Source of the DNA: an uncultured Spirochaetales bacterium
GTDB taxonomy: Bacteria; Spirochaetota; Spirochaetia; Sphaerochaetales; Sphaerochaetaceae
Length of the DNA stretch: 43,043 nt
Assembly (NCBI GenBank): GCA_949295125.1
Contig: CASFJV010000034.1
Coordinates: 1 to 43,043 of the forward strand
Reading direction: 5' to 3'
Part shown: positions 20,035 through 28,139 of the stretch, piece after piece
Numbering within the stretch: position 1 is the stretch's first letter
How the letters are laid out: every line of letters begins with the position of its first letter
Made by a program: the position numbers and the translations under genes
Notes under the pieces: generated by a model
Databases searched by the model: none
What the model saw: only the letters and a program-made list of their open reading frames with translations
Told to the model about the DNA's origin: nothing

Positions 20035-20691
20035 TCAGTCCTCCTCTTTTGCAAGATGGGTCAGCATGTCATCCATGCTCCGCATTATATGGTGATGCAT
20101 GAGTTCATATGCGCCCATCCTGTCTCTGCATTCAATCCTGTTGAAGATCTCAATATGCTCTGTAATGGAAAGCCTTGCATACTCTTCGACGGTCACCCTG
20201 TATCCCATTGAAAGGCCGTTCCAGAGGGACGAGCACATATTCTGCAGCTTCTGATTGCCTGAAAGCTTCCAGATTGCCACATGGAATGCCTGGTTCAAAT
20301 CAGCATATGCAGAATAATCCCCGTTTTCTATCAGGTTGCCGGAGCGCACTACAATATGCTCCAGCTCAGATATATCAGGCCCTTTCTCAGCAACCAGGCG
20401 GGCAGCTTCCGCTTCAAGTGCAGATCTTACCCCGTAATGGTCCCTTACCCACTGCTCAGACATTCCGATCACGATGGCACCCTTATTGGGACGGAGCTTT
20501 ATGAGCCCCTCCTGGGCAAGGATCTGGTAAGCTTCCCTCACTGGAGTTGCAGAAACACCGAGCATCTCCGCCATATTCTCAATGCTTATCTCCTGATCCC
20601 TTCTCAGTTCCTTGCTCATTATGGCCTTCCTGAGCGCAGAGGCAACACGCTCTCTTGCAGGAAGGAGTTCTATAGGTTTAAGGCTCAGCAT
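20035..20691 (-). CDS. GntR-family regulator, FadR/FCD type (1)
   Basis: Ligand-responsive DNA-binding protein of 218 residues. An N-terminal winged helix-turn-helix (about 12-75; ENMAEMLGVSATPVREAYQIL) is followed by a helical FCD effector domain (about 80-210). That domain contains the metal-binding histidine pattern seen in organic-acid sensors (LNQAFHVAIWKL, SITEHIEIFN, MHHHI). The ATG at 20691 gives AGGAGG at six bases. It overlaps the end of the second GntR gene by 14 bases, making it the last gene of a DUF1847-GntR-GntR operon. Given the neighbouring ttdAB module, a carboxylic acid is the likely effector; this is inference. Confidence 0.92.
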   Translation of the reverse strand: MLSLKPIELLPARERVASALRKAIMSKELRRDQEISIENMAEMLGVSATPVREAYQILAQEGLIKLRPNKGAIVIGMSEQWVRDHYGVRSALEAEAARLVAEKGPDISELEHIVVRSGNLIENGDYSAYADLNQAFHVAIWKLSGNQKLQNMCSSLWNGLSMGYRVTVEEYARLSITEHIEIFNRIECRDRMGAYELMHHHIMRSMDDMLTHLAKEED

Positions 20692-21229
20692 CAAATGCCT
20701 CCTTCAGGGAAGAAAGAAGAGAATCCAGATAAGAGATAAAAAGGGCTGGATCACTTTCTGCAGCTATCCTGTTCAGCATCTCAAGGCGCATGGAGCTGCT
20801 GTTTTGCTGAAAGAAATATCCGGGATAGCCGGAGAGGATTATCTCAGAGATGGAAATGAGTACGGAATTCCCGGTTGCTTTCATGAAGGATAAATGCCAG
20901 TCCTTCTCACTCCCCTCCCTCTCAAGCTTTGAAAAATCAACATACTGAAAAGACTCCCTTTCCACAGCTATAAGTGCCCTGAACACAGCTTCAGCCTTTT
21001 CATAGCTGATTCCATTCACCCTTACATGCCTGTTGGCAAGACGGGTAAGGAAACCTTCGCTTGCAAGACTCTGGAATGCCTCCCTTACCGGCATGCGAGA
21101 AAGTGATAGGCTCTCAGCAATCTCATTCTGCGTTATTTCATCCCCATCCTTCAGCTCTCCAGAGAAGATAAGGTTCTTTATTTCTGATGCGATTATGTCC
21201 TTTGTCTGTCCTGAGTTAAGCTTTTCCAT
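20678..21229 (-). CDS. GntR-family regulator with a shortened effector domain (2)
   Basis: A 183-residue regulator with a complete GntR winged helix-turn-helix (about 8-72; QNEIAESLSLSRMPVREAFQ). The C-terminal helical domain is about 30 residues shorter than in its neighbour and keeps only a trace of the FCD His pattern (KDWHLSFMKATG). It may bind DNA without the same metal-linked ligand. It lies between the DUF1847 and first GntR genes with overlaps at both ends. The ATG at 21229 is preferred over a GTG at 21232 because GGAG is then eight bases away. Two GntR genes in one operon suggest either a heterodimer or a duplication with divergence. Confidence 0.88.
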   Translation of the reverse strand: MEKLNSGQTKDIIASEIKNLIFSGELKDGDEITQNEIAESLSLSRMPVREAFQSLASEGFLTRLANRHVRVNGISYEKAEAVFRALIAVERESFQYVDFSKLEREGSEKDWHLSFMKATGNSVLISISEIILSGYPGYFFQQNSSSMRLEMLNRIAAESDPALFISYLDSLLSSLKEAFDAEP

Positions 21230-21851
21230 CACTCATCTCCAGTCTTTTCCTCATATATCCTCTGCTGAGGTAAATGCATGAAAGAGGATTATGGCCAGTT
21301 ACCCTGTCCTTGACGGCGAATGCAGTGGCATTGACATGCGAATACTTATAGAAAAGGCTGTCATGCCCTACGCAGAGCCCGAGCGTGATATTGAACTCAG
21401 TCCCCGCATCTTCCAGGAATCTTGCCTGTGCCACCGGATTGCACATGCTCTCAAATTCCCCTTCATGAACCTTAGCTGAAATGCCTGCTTCCGTTTTGTC
21501 AATTCCTCCGGCCTTGCATATGACAGAGGATACTAAAAAGCCATTCTGCCTGAGAATTCTGCAAGTTATCCTGGCCTCTTCACTGAGCCCCCGGCAGAAG
21601 GCAAGCCCGAGATGCCTGTAGCCCATCATGCGCGAGAACTCCATGATTTCCCTCAGGCGGGGCCATTCACAGTATCCAAGAGCCTCAATTTCAGATGATC
21701 TTACGTAGAAATCATGATTTTCTTCATTAAGGTATTCAGAGAAGGAAGATTCCATCAGCAAGCTGTTTTTCATCGGGCAGTTATCTGGAAGCGGTCCTTT
21801 AATCTCTTTGCTGCACTCTCTTGCCGTGCAGGAATCGCAGGTATAAATCAT
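21216..21851 (-). CDS. DUF1847 family protein
   Basis: A 211-residue cytoplasmic protein of unknown function. The Cys-rich front end (CDSCTARECSKE, then DNCPMKN) looks like a metal or iron-sulfur site. The middle (LGLAFCRGLSEEARI) and the C-terminal CNPVAQARFLEDAGTEFN and LCVGHDSLFYKYSH are hallmark DUF1847 blocks. There is no ribosome site before the ATG. The predicted transcription start falls on the ATG itself, suggesting a leaderless mRNA. It heads the operon with the two GntR regulators, so it may generate or sense the regulators' signal; this is a guess from context. Confidence 0.88.
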   Translation of the reverse strand: MIYTCDSCTARECSKEIKGPLPDNCPMKNSLLMESSFSEYLNEENHDFYVRSSEIEALGYCEWPRLREIMEFSRMMGYRHLGLAFCRGLSEEARITCRILRQNGFLVSSVICKAGGIDKTEAGISAKVHEGEFESMCNPVAQARFLEDAGTEFNITLGLCVGHDSLFYKYSHVNATAFAVKDRVTGHNPLSCIYLSRGYMRKRLEMSDGKA

Positions 21852-21857
21852 AATAAA

Positions 21858-21886
21858 ATAATGTATCCAATATTGCCTATGGTCAA
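21858..21886 (-). promoter_or_regulatory. Promoter of the DUF1847-GntR-GntR operon
   Basis: On the reverse strand TTGACC (21881-21886) and CATTAT (21858-21863) are separated by 17 bases. Six bases (TTTATT) then lead directly to the ATG, so the expected start site is the A of the start codon. Confidence 0.6.
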
Positions 21887-21903
21887 TAGGAAACTGGATA
21901 CAT
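21861..21903. promoter_or_regulatory. Inverted operator pair ATGTATCCA / TGGATACAT (copies 2 and 3)
   Basis: ATGTATCCA (21861-21869, part of the 12-base string at 21858-21869) and its reverse complement (21895-21903) flank the -35 box, with 25 bases between the arms. The first copy overlaps the -10 box and spacer, so a bound protein would block this promoter. The same box is downstream of the ttd promoter. Confidence 0.55.
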
Positions 21904-21907
21904 CCTG

Positions 21908-21944
21908 CAAAAACATGGCTGCAGCAGGCCTCCCCGCTACAGCC
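21908..21944 (-). terminator. Terminator of the pheS-pheT operon
   Basis: On the reverse strand GGCTGTAGC pairs with GCTGCAGCC (nine pairs, one G-U) around a 10-base loop, followed by ATGTTTTT. Confidence 0.65.
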
Positions 21945-21950
21945 TTGAAA

Positions 21951-23645
21951 TCACTTTAAAAGGCAGTCAAGATCAATCTCGGCTGCGATTGTGGGCATTT
22001 CAGATCCCCAGCTCTCAAGGACCTGAGGATGGATTTCCCCAAATATTCCTGCCTTCTCTCCCTTGTAGATGATATAGGCAGCGCGCCCTGGAATGAAGCG
22101 TGGATCATCCTCAACAGATGCCAGAGTGTACTCTTTCCTCAGGAAGTACATGAGTGTATTCACAAGGCTTGATGCCTCGTTGTATCCAACCTGGTTGTCT
22201 GATGTCAGGAAACCAAGGCTGTTCTTTGTGACTGTTCCGCTGTTGTCACTCTCATCCTTAAGGCAGATCTTTCCGCACTCAAAGATCTTATGAGGATATA
22301 CAGCATGTCCGGATACGCTCTCACTCTCCATAAGGCTTGGGATGATGGACGGCCTTACAACCTCCCAGTTCTCACTCATCGGGTTGAGGATGAATACAAC
22401 ATCATCATCCTTAATATGCATCCTCTCAACATACTCCTTCCTGGAACCAAGGTAGTTATACATCATCTCCTGGAAGCCAAGGCCAACCATGATGTCCTTG
22501 ACTTTCCTTGAGAACTCCTCAGCAGGGCTGAGCCTTCCAATCGTGAAATCATCCGGCATGATAGGAATGAAATTCTCAAGGCCATACCCGATCTCGATAT
22601 CTTCTATGACATCAACCTCATGAAGGAAATCGTTCCTGTATGGAGGGCAGATTGCTGTCACTGTATCGCCATCTGCCTCAGCCTCAACGCCCATCCTGTT
22701 GAGAGCCTTTACGCACTCTTCTGCACTCAGTGCAAGGCCAAGCTTCTTTTCCACAGCCTCAAGCGTTGTAGAACATCTGTTCTGGAAATAGAAAGGCACT
22801 GTTATCTGCTTTCCGTACTTTGTCTCCTTTGCAAGAGTTACCTTGACTGGCAGGATCTCAAATCCCATGTCTGACATGTCGCATGCAAGGATGGATGCCG
22901 TAAGAAGAAGGTCATCAAGGATAGGGCCTGAGAGTTCAATGAAAAGATCAGAATCCCCTACCTCAACTGCGCCGATGCGTGCACTGTTGATTACAGGAGG
23001 GAAAGAAAGAGCATCATTATTGTCATCATAAAGGTATGGGAAGCGGGGCTTATCATATACGATATAGCCATACTCCTTTCCTTTTGGATGCTTTTCACAG
23101 ATTTCCCTGAGACTAAGCTTTTCAGTCATTCCAAGAGGAACGAATGCAGTCTTGTCAGGATCAACAGCAGCATAATGCACAGGATACTTAATGAGGTCAG
23201 ACCTGTAAATTCCAAGGGCAATCGTCTTCCTCTTCCTTCCAAAATTCGTGCAGAGCTTCTCCTGGCTCTGGATGAGGTTGACCAAAAGCTCATTATCCAC
23301 TTCCCTGCCCCTTGCGGCAAAGCCGATTGAGTAATCCCTGATTCCAATAGCGGACTCATTATCAATCACCTCACGGCCTTCACTCTCAAGAGCCTTATCC
23401 TTTGTGCTGAAGAAACCATATTCCGTGATTTTTCCGCTTTCATATGTCTTGAGGGCCCTTGCGACTCCTGCTGCCGACCACAGGTCCGGGCGGTTTGTAT
23501 CATTAAGCTCAATTCGCAGTGTGTCCCCTTCATGCCCATCAAGTTCAGCCTTGGCAACAGGGAATATATCTACAAGCTCATCATCACTCATCTTCCTGCC
23601 AAGAAGTGAGAAGAAAATCTTTTCTGGTGCGTCAATCTTTGGCAT
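21951..23645 (-). CDS. pheT: Phenylalanyl-tRNA synthetase beta subunit, archaeal type
   Basis: Non-catalytic subunit of the heterotetrameric enzyme that charges tRNA-Phe; it carries editing and tRNA-binding domains. At 564 residues it is the short archaeal/eukaryotic form, against about 800 for the usual bacterial one, and lacks the N-terminal EMAP-like and C-terminal anticodon domains. It reads NDTNRPDLWSAAGVARAL near the start, VDVIEDIEIGYGLENF in the middle, and FQEMMYNYLGSR plus NPMSENWEVVRPSIIPSLM in the synthetase-like core. This type is characteristic of spirochaetes among bacteria. Its ATG shares one base with the pheS stop (TAATG). Confidence 0.95.
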   Translation of the reverse strand: MPKIDAPEKIFFSLLGRKMSDDELVDIFPVAKAELDGHEGDTLRIELNDTNRPDLWSAAGVARALKTYESGKITEYGFFSTKDKALESEGREVIDNESAIGIRDYSIGFAARGREVDNELLVNLIQSQEKLCTNFGRKRKTIALGIYRSDLIKYPVHYAAVDPDKTAFVPLGMTEKLSLREICEKHPKGKEYGYIVYDKPRFPYLYDDNNDALSFPPVINSARIGAVEVGDSDLFIELSGPILDDLLLTASILACDMSDMGFEILPVKVTLAKETKYGKQITVPFYFQNRCSTTLEAVEKKLGLALSAEECVKALNRMGVEAEADGDTVTAICPPYRNDFLHEVDVIEDIEIGYGLENFIPIMPDDFTIGRLSPAEEFSRKVKDIMVGLGFQEMMYNYLGSRKEYVERMHIKDDDVVFILNPMSENWEVVRPSIIPSLMESESVSGHAVYPHKIFECGKICLKDESDNSGTVTKNSLGFLTSDNQVGYNEASSLVNTLMYFLRKEYTLASVEDDPRFIPGRAAYIIYKGEKAGIFGEIHPQVLESWGSEMPTIAAEIDLDCLLK

Positions 23646-25186
23646 TAGTTACCCCTCCTCATCCTTACAGACTCGATATCCGGCGTAAAGAGCTCCCTCA
23701 GGTCATTCAGCCCAAGGTGCATAAGTGCCATCCTGTCGATTCCAAGTCCCCATGCAAGGACAGGAACATCAATTCCAAGGGCTTTTGTAACCTCAGGACG
23801 GAAAATTCCAGAGCCACCGAGCTCAAACCATCCAAGGACCGGGTGCTTGATATGAACCTCGATACTTGGCTCTGTGAACGGGAAATAGCCTGGAACATAC
23901 TTGACCTCTTCTGCTCCTGCAACCTCTTCTGCGAACATCTTCAGAAGACCAAGGAGATTCCTGAGGTTCACGTCATTTCCAAGTACAATTCCTTCTGTCT
24001 GGTAGAAGTCAGCACCATGCGTAGCATCCACCTGGTCATAGCGGAAACATCGGACTATTCCAAAATACTTTCCAGGGATCTTGGCCTTTGTTAGCTGATG
24101 GGCAGAGAGCACCGTACCCTGGCTCCTCAGGACCTGGCGTCTTGTGAATTCATGGTCAAATGTGTATCCCCATCCCCTGGATCCTGTGGTCCAGCCATCT
24201 TCATGTGTTCTGGCAACCTGGCTCAGCCATGGCTCATCAATCTTTTTGGCATGCCTTGGCTCTTTCACGTAATATACGTCGTGTATATCCCTTGCAGAGT
24301 GGAACTGTGGCATGAAAAGCGCATCGCCATTCCAGAATTCATTCTCTACAAGAGGACCGTCAAACTCCTCAAAGCCAAGTGAGATAAGCTTGTCCTTAAC
24401 CCACTGGAGGTAAGAGGCATATGCATTCCTTCTTCCAGGTATGATCCTGCTTGTCGGGGCATCAACGCCATATGGCCTGAATGTTCCATTTTTCCAGGAT
24501 CCGCTTTTAAGCATATCAGGAGTGAGGATTCCCAACTCCTCTCCCGTGATGTTTGCCTTTTCCAGCTCCCTCTTTGTCTCATCCCCTTCTTCCGTGAGTT
24601 CATAGATTACGATTTCCCTCTCTGAAAGCTTGAACGGAGAAGCGCTTGCCCCCCTCTTCTTTGCCATCTGGGAAATAACCTTCCTCTCTTCATTTGAAAG
24701 TGCTGCATCATCAAGCTCTCCGCTTTCTTTTGCCCTCTCAAGAAGTGCTCTCTGTGTCTTTATTTCATCCGGCAGGCTGCCAGAAATCCTTTCAGCCTTC
24801 CTCTCTGCATTGAGTGCAACCGCCTTCTTTGAGGAAAGGGCACCAAAAGCAGATCCCACATCACTGTTTTCAAGTCCCAGTGCTTCTGCAATCTCAGGAA
24901 GGGTATGAGGACCATTTTCCCCTAAAAATGTAAAGATGCGTTCAGTTGCAAGACCGTCTTTTTCAACGCTCAGTCCAAACTCTGTAATCTCGTATACGAC
25001 CTTAACGCTTCTCTCAATCTCCTTCAGAAGGGATTTGGCACTCAGCCAGGAGAAAGCCTGATTGCACTGCCCCACCTTGTAGCCCAGCTCCCTGATAATC
25101 CTGTCGGCACTGATCTTCTCTCCAAGATTCACATGCCTCAGGAGCTTCACTTCAAGAGGATGGAGCTTCTTCACATCAATATTCAT
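23645..25186 (-). CDS. pheS: Phenylalanyl-tRNA synthetase alpha subunit, archaeal type
   Basis: Catalytic subunit that forms Phe-AMP and transfers Phe to tRNA-Phe. The 513 residues start with about 200 residues of small winged-helix units (LHPLEVKLLRHV, TLPEIAEALGLENSDVGSAF), the archaeal/eukaryotic form of the N-terminus. Bacterial PheS of about 340 residues has a coiled coil instead. The class II core follows: RTHEDGWTTGSRGWGY region, DATHGADFYQTEG and motif 3 GLGIDRMALMHLG near the end. A GAGGAG ribosome site precedes the ATG. It forms a two-gene operon with pheT. Confidence 0.95.
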   Translation of the reverse strand: MNIDVKKLHPLEVKLLRHVNLGEKISADRIIRELGYKVGQCNQAFSWLSAKSLLKEIERSVKVVYEITEFGLSVEKDGLATERIFTFLGENGPHTLPEIAEALGLENSDVGSAFGALSSKKAVALNAERKAERISGSLPDEIKTQRALLERAKESGELDDAALSNEERKVISQMAKKRGASASPFKLSEREIVIYELTEEGDETKRELEKANITGEELGILTPDMLKSGSWKNGTFRPYGVDAPTSRIIPGRRNAYASYLQWVKDKLISLGFEEFDGPLVENEFWNGDALFMPQFHSARDIHDVYYVKEPRHAKKIDEPWLSQVARTHEDGWTTGSRGWGYTFDHEFTRRQVLRSQGTVLSAHQLTKAKIPGKYFGIVRCFRYDQVDATHGADFYQTEGIVLGNDVNLRNLLGLLKMFAEEVAGAEEVKYVPGYFPFTEPSIEVHIKHPVLGWFELGGSGIFRPEVTKALGIDVPVLAWGLGIDRMALMHLGLNDLRELFTPDIESVRMRRGN

Positions 25187-25263
25187 TTATATGCTCCTCA
25201 AAATAGTTACAAAATCTTTGCTGATTATACTAACAAACTCTTTTAATGTTAAGCATTGGAAAA

Positions 25264-25294
25264 GCAAAAGGAGCCTGAAGACCATTCAAGCTCC
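25264..25294 (-). terminator. Terminator of the amino-acid ABC operon
   Basis: On the reverse strand GGAGC-t-TGAA pairs with TTCA-g-GCTCC, followed by TTTTGCTTTT. It is just past the permease stop codon. Confidence 0.75.
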
Positions 25295-25302
25295 TATTCA
25301 GT

Positions 25303-26808
25303 TCACTCCTCAACTTTGATTCCCTTGAGAATCTTATCCTTATTCCTGCGCCTTGGATCAATTGAGTGCTCAATTACCCCGACAAGCCTTGTAAGGACTG
25401 CTGAGAGTACGAAATACATGATCGCCGTTACAATCAGCGGGAAGAATGCCTCATATGTCCTGCTTCTTACAAGATCACTGATCTTTGTAAGGTCAAGCAC
25501 TGCGATATAGCCTACAACGGATGTCTCCTTTATAAGCGTAACCACTTCATTCCTGTAGATTGGCAGGAAGTGCCCTGCAGCCTGAGGAAGGATTATCTTG
25601 AAGAAACTCTGATGCTCTGAGTAGCCCATGGCTGTTGATGCTTCGAACTGGCCGCGGCCTATCGCATTGCATCCCACACGCAGCATGTCGATCATGGAGC
25701 AGGCGAACATCAGGGAGAATCCGACGATGGACACCCATGTTCCACTCAGGCTCGAAGATCCGAATACGATGTAATAGAGGATCATCAGCAGCAGTACTGT
25801 CGGCATTCCATGGATAAGCCATAAGAAGAAGTTCGTGATGCTGTTCGCAATCCTTCCACCCTTTCGGCAAAGAAGGAATACAAGGAAGCCAAGCAGAGTT
25901 CCAGCAAGTATTGAGGAAATCGTGATTAGAAGTGTTATTCCAGCGCCCTGAACGAAGAGCTTCCACCTTCCTTCCCTGATGAATGTCTTGTTGAAGCTTT
26001 CTCCGAGCTGCTCAAAAAATGTGAGATCTGATTCATCTTCCCCAAGGATGACAAGGCGGATCGGAGTCTGGTAGTAAACATCGGAAAGTGTTCCTGTCTC
26101 GTTTCTCTCCTCACTTACCACGATATTCATTCCTATATCATACTTGCCGCTCTCAACTCCTGGTGCGATAGCTTCAAACGGCACCTCATAGAACTCCGGA
26201 GTATAGCCATATGCCCTTGCAAAACGGCAGATGAAATCAACATCAAATCCTGAGATGTTTCCGTTGCTGATGAACGAGAATGGCTCATAGCCTCCTTCAA
26301 CGGCTACGGCAATTGTTCCGTTCTCTCCTGTAAATCCAGTTATGTCGCATGTATCGTTAACTGGATCGAAATCCGCAATCCAGTAGTCATAGAGCTCATC
26401 GAGCATTCCGTTCTCATGGCTTTCAGCAATAAATGCATTGAGCTCACTGAGAAGCCTGTCCTGCCTTTCATTGTTGCCTATGATGCAGGTTGCGTTGATA
26501 TATCCTGCAACCTCTTCTAGGACATCAAGCTCAGGATGGTTCTTCTTCTGCACTCCATAGCTCACCTCTTCTATGAGATATGCATCAACTTTCCCGCTTG
26601 TAAGGGCAAGAATCATATCATTTGGCATGGTGTAATACTGGAAAGTGCTGTTAGGGACCCTGTCCATAATGAGCTCTTCATAAAGGACAGCAGTCTGCAC
26701 TCCGATATTCCTTCCATCAAGATCTTCAATTGTCCTGAACTCTGATTCAGCAGCAAGGGAAAAGGCTGCAGAGACTGCCAGCAACAGTACCAAGAATGCT
26801 TTTTTCAT
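25303..26808 (-). CDS. Fused amino-acid-binding protein and permease, binding lobes in permuted order
   Basis: Binds a polar amino acid outside the cell and passes it through its own membrane domain. After a signal peptide (MKKAFLVLLLAVSAAFSLAA), the first binding segment (about 24-150) starts TIEDLDGRNIGVQT and ends MLDELYDYWI. That is the second lobe and closing helix of a normal SBP_bac_3 protein. The second segment (about 160-275) starts GTIAVAVEGGYEPFSF and includes GFDVDFICRF and SGKYDIGMNIVVSEER, which is the first lobe. The order is therefore the reverse of the usual one. A GlnP/HisM-type permease domain (about 300-495) carries the coupling loop AIGRGQFEASTAMGYS. The ATG at 26808 overlaps the ATPase stop (TAATG), with GGAGGA upstream. 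Same operon as the ATPase. Confidence 0.9.
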   Translation of the reverse strand: MKKAFLVLLLAVSAAFSLAAESEFRTIEDLDGRNIGVQTAVLYEELIMDRVPNSTFQYYTMPNDMILALTSGKVDAYLIEEVSYGVQKKNHPELDVLEEVAGYINATCIIGNNERQDRLLSELNAFIAESHENGMLDELYDYWIADFDPVNDTCDITGFTGENGTIAVAVEGGYEPFSFISNGNISGFDVDFICRFARAYGYTPEFYEVPFEAIAPGVESGKYDIGMNIVVSEERNETGTLSDVYYQTPIRLVILGEDESDLTFFEQLGESFNKTFIREGRWKLFVQGAGITLLITISSILAGTLLGFLVFLLCRKGGRIANSITNFFLWLIHGMPTVLLLMILYYIVFGSSSLSGTWVSIVGFSLMFACSMIDMLRVGCNAIGRGQFEASTAMGYSEHQSFFKIILPQAAGHFLPIYRNEVVTLIKETSVVGYIAVLDLTKISDLVRSRTYEAFFPLIVTAIMYFVLSAVLTRLVGVIEHSIDPRRRNKDKILKGIKVEE

Positions 26809-27920
26809 TACTCTTCCTCCTCCCATCTGAATCTGATGGATATGACATGCTCATACCCCATAGGATCATCCTTGATGTCATCCTGCCTTGCCTCTGTGGT
26901 CTTTTCAGCAAGAAGGCCTGAAAAGAGCTTGCTCTGTGATGTTGAGATATCGAACTTCTCTCCCTTGTAGCATATCAGCATCGTAAGGATATCCAGCTTT
27001 TCTGAGTATTCAATTTTCACAAGGATATCCGGAACATCGCTGTTTGGAACTATGTTGTTCATGCAGATCTCTTCAAATGCAAGGGAAAGCTTGCTTAGAC
27101 GCTCAGCCTCAATAAGCAGCTTCTCTCCATATGCTGAGAGCTCATCATTCATGGCCTCAATATCAAAATCAGCACTGTCAATCCTGTAAGTGAGGGAACT
27201 AAGGCGCTGGATAAAGCGTTTCGTAATCTCTTTCTGCGGGTGTTCGAAAATCTGCTTAGCAGTCCCTTCTTCATAGATAACGCCGTCGTACATGAAGAGG
27301 ACACGGTTTGAAATCTTTCGGGCAAAATCCATCTCATGAGTGACGATCATCATAGTCCTGCCGCTTTTTGCAAGCATCTTGATTACAGACTGAACTTCCC
27401 CGATCATTGAAGGATCAAGAGCGCTTGTCGGTTCATCAAAGAGGATTATATCAGGATCCATTGCAAGAGTGCGGGCAATTGCGATTCTTTGCTGCTGTCC
27501 GCCGGAAAGCTCATCTGGATAAGCATAGACCTTGGAAGCGAGTCCAACCTGTTTAAGAAGGTACATGGCCTTATCATATGCCTCCTGCCTGCTCCTTCCC
27601 AAAAGGGTGATCTGGGGATTCATGATATTCTCGATAATGGTCAGATGTCCAAAAAGGTTGAACGACTGGAAAACCATTCCCATCTTCTTCCTTATCTCAT
27701 TAAGGTTACAGCCTCTTTCCGTGATGTCCTGACCATCCACAATGATGCTGCCCGAGGTAGGCTCGGTAAGCATGTTGATACATCTGAGAAGGGTTGACTT
27801 ACCCGTTCCAGAAGGTCCGATAATAGATATGACATCCCCATCGTTGATAGTTATGTCGATATCTTTCAGCGGGATCGTATCATCATCAAATACTTTCCTA
27901 AGGTGCTTAATTTCTATCAT
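26808..27920 (-). CDS. Amino-acid ABC ATPase with a C-terminal GHKL-like domain
   Basis: Powers the fused binding-protein/permease encoded next. Residues 1-240 are a standard GlnQ-type ATPase: Walker A GPSGTGKS (35-42), Q-loop MVFQSFNLFG, signature LSGGQ (137-141), Walker B IILFDEP (157-163) and the switch His in IVTHEMDFA. About 130 extra residues follow, where GlnQ normally stops. They contain SLAFEEICMNNIV (278-290), like the N-box of GHKL/RsbW-type ATPases, then a strand pair and YKGEKFD (317-323), like the following G-box DxGxxFD with the Asp replaced. An RsbW-like regulatory domain is my best reading, but this is low-identity inference. First gene of the operon; GAGGGAG ribosome site. 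Confidence 0.9.
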   Translation of the reverse strand: MIEIKHLRKVFDDDTIPLKDIDITINDGDVISIIGPSGTGKSTLLRCINMLTEPTSGSIIVDGQDITERGCNLNEIRKKMGMVFQSFNLFGHLTIIENIMNPQITLLGRSRQEAYDKAMYLLKQVGLASKVYAYPDELSGGQQQRIAIARTLAMDPDIILFDEPTSALDPSMIGEVQSVIKMLAKSGRTMMIVTHEMDFARKISNRVLFMYDGVIYEEGTAKQIFEHPQKEITKRFIQRLSSLTYRIDSADFDIEAMNDELSAYGEKLLIEAERLSKLSLAFEEICMNNIVPNSDVPDILVKIEYSEKLDILTMLICYKGEKFDISTSQSKLFSGLLAEKTTEARQDDIKDDPMGYEHVISIRFRWEEEE

Positions 27921-28059
27921 ATTCGCACTCCCTCAAACTAAAGCCACTGCAGACTATAACAAAAAACTCATCTATACAATAGATTATAGTGGCAAAAGTG
28001 GAAATTACTTTAATATTTTTTGTCCTCTCTTACTCTTTACGCCTCATAGAATAGCAACA

Positions 28060-28129
28060 AAAAGCCCCCACAGTGCCAGCTATGGTGCAAACAGCGCTGA
28101 ATGTATCCAGCGTACGGCAGTAGTGGGGG
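28060..28129 (-). terminator. Large structured terminator after beta-glucuronidase
   Basis: CCCCCAC (28065-28071) pairs with GTGGGGG (28123-28129), then TGCC with GGCA, and an inner CGCTG (28095-28099) with CAGCG (28108-28112). On the reverse strand it is followed by CTTTTTG. The 65-base structure is far longer than a simple terminator and could be a small RNA or a two-domain hairpin. Confidence 0.55.
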
Positions 28130-28139
28130 TGCCTGGAAA

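Noticed and set aside
28101..28109. Third copy of the GntR-type box upstream of the amino-acid ABC operon
   Set aside because: Only nine bases match, and they fall inside the inner loop of the glucuronidase terminator, 180 bases from the ABC start; chance is likely.
28060..28135. Small SRP RNA, 6S RNA or known riboswitch
   Set aside because: The conserved SRP loop and other signature motifs are absent; only nested stems and a T tract are present.
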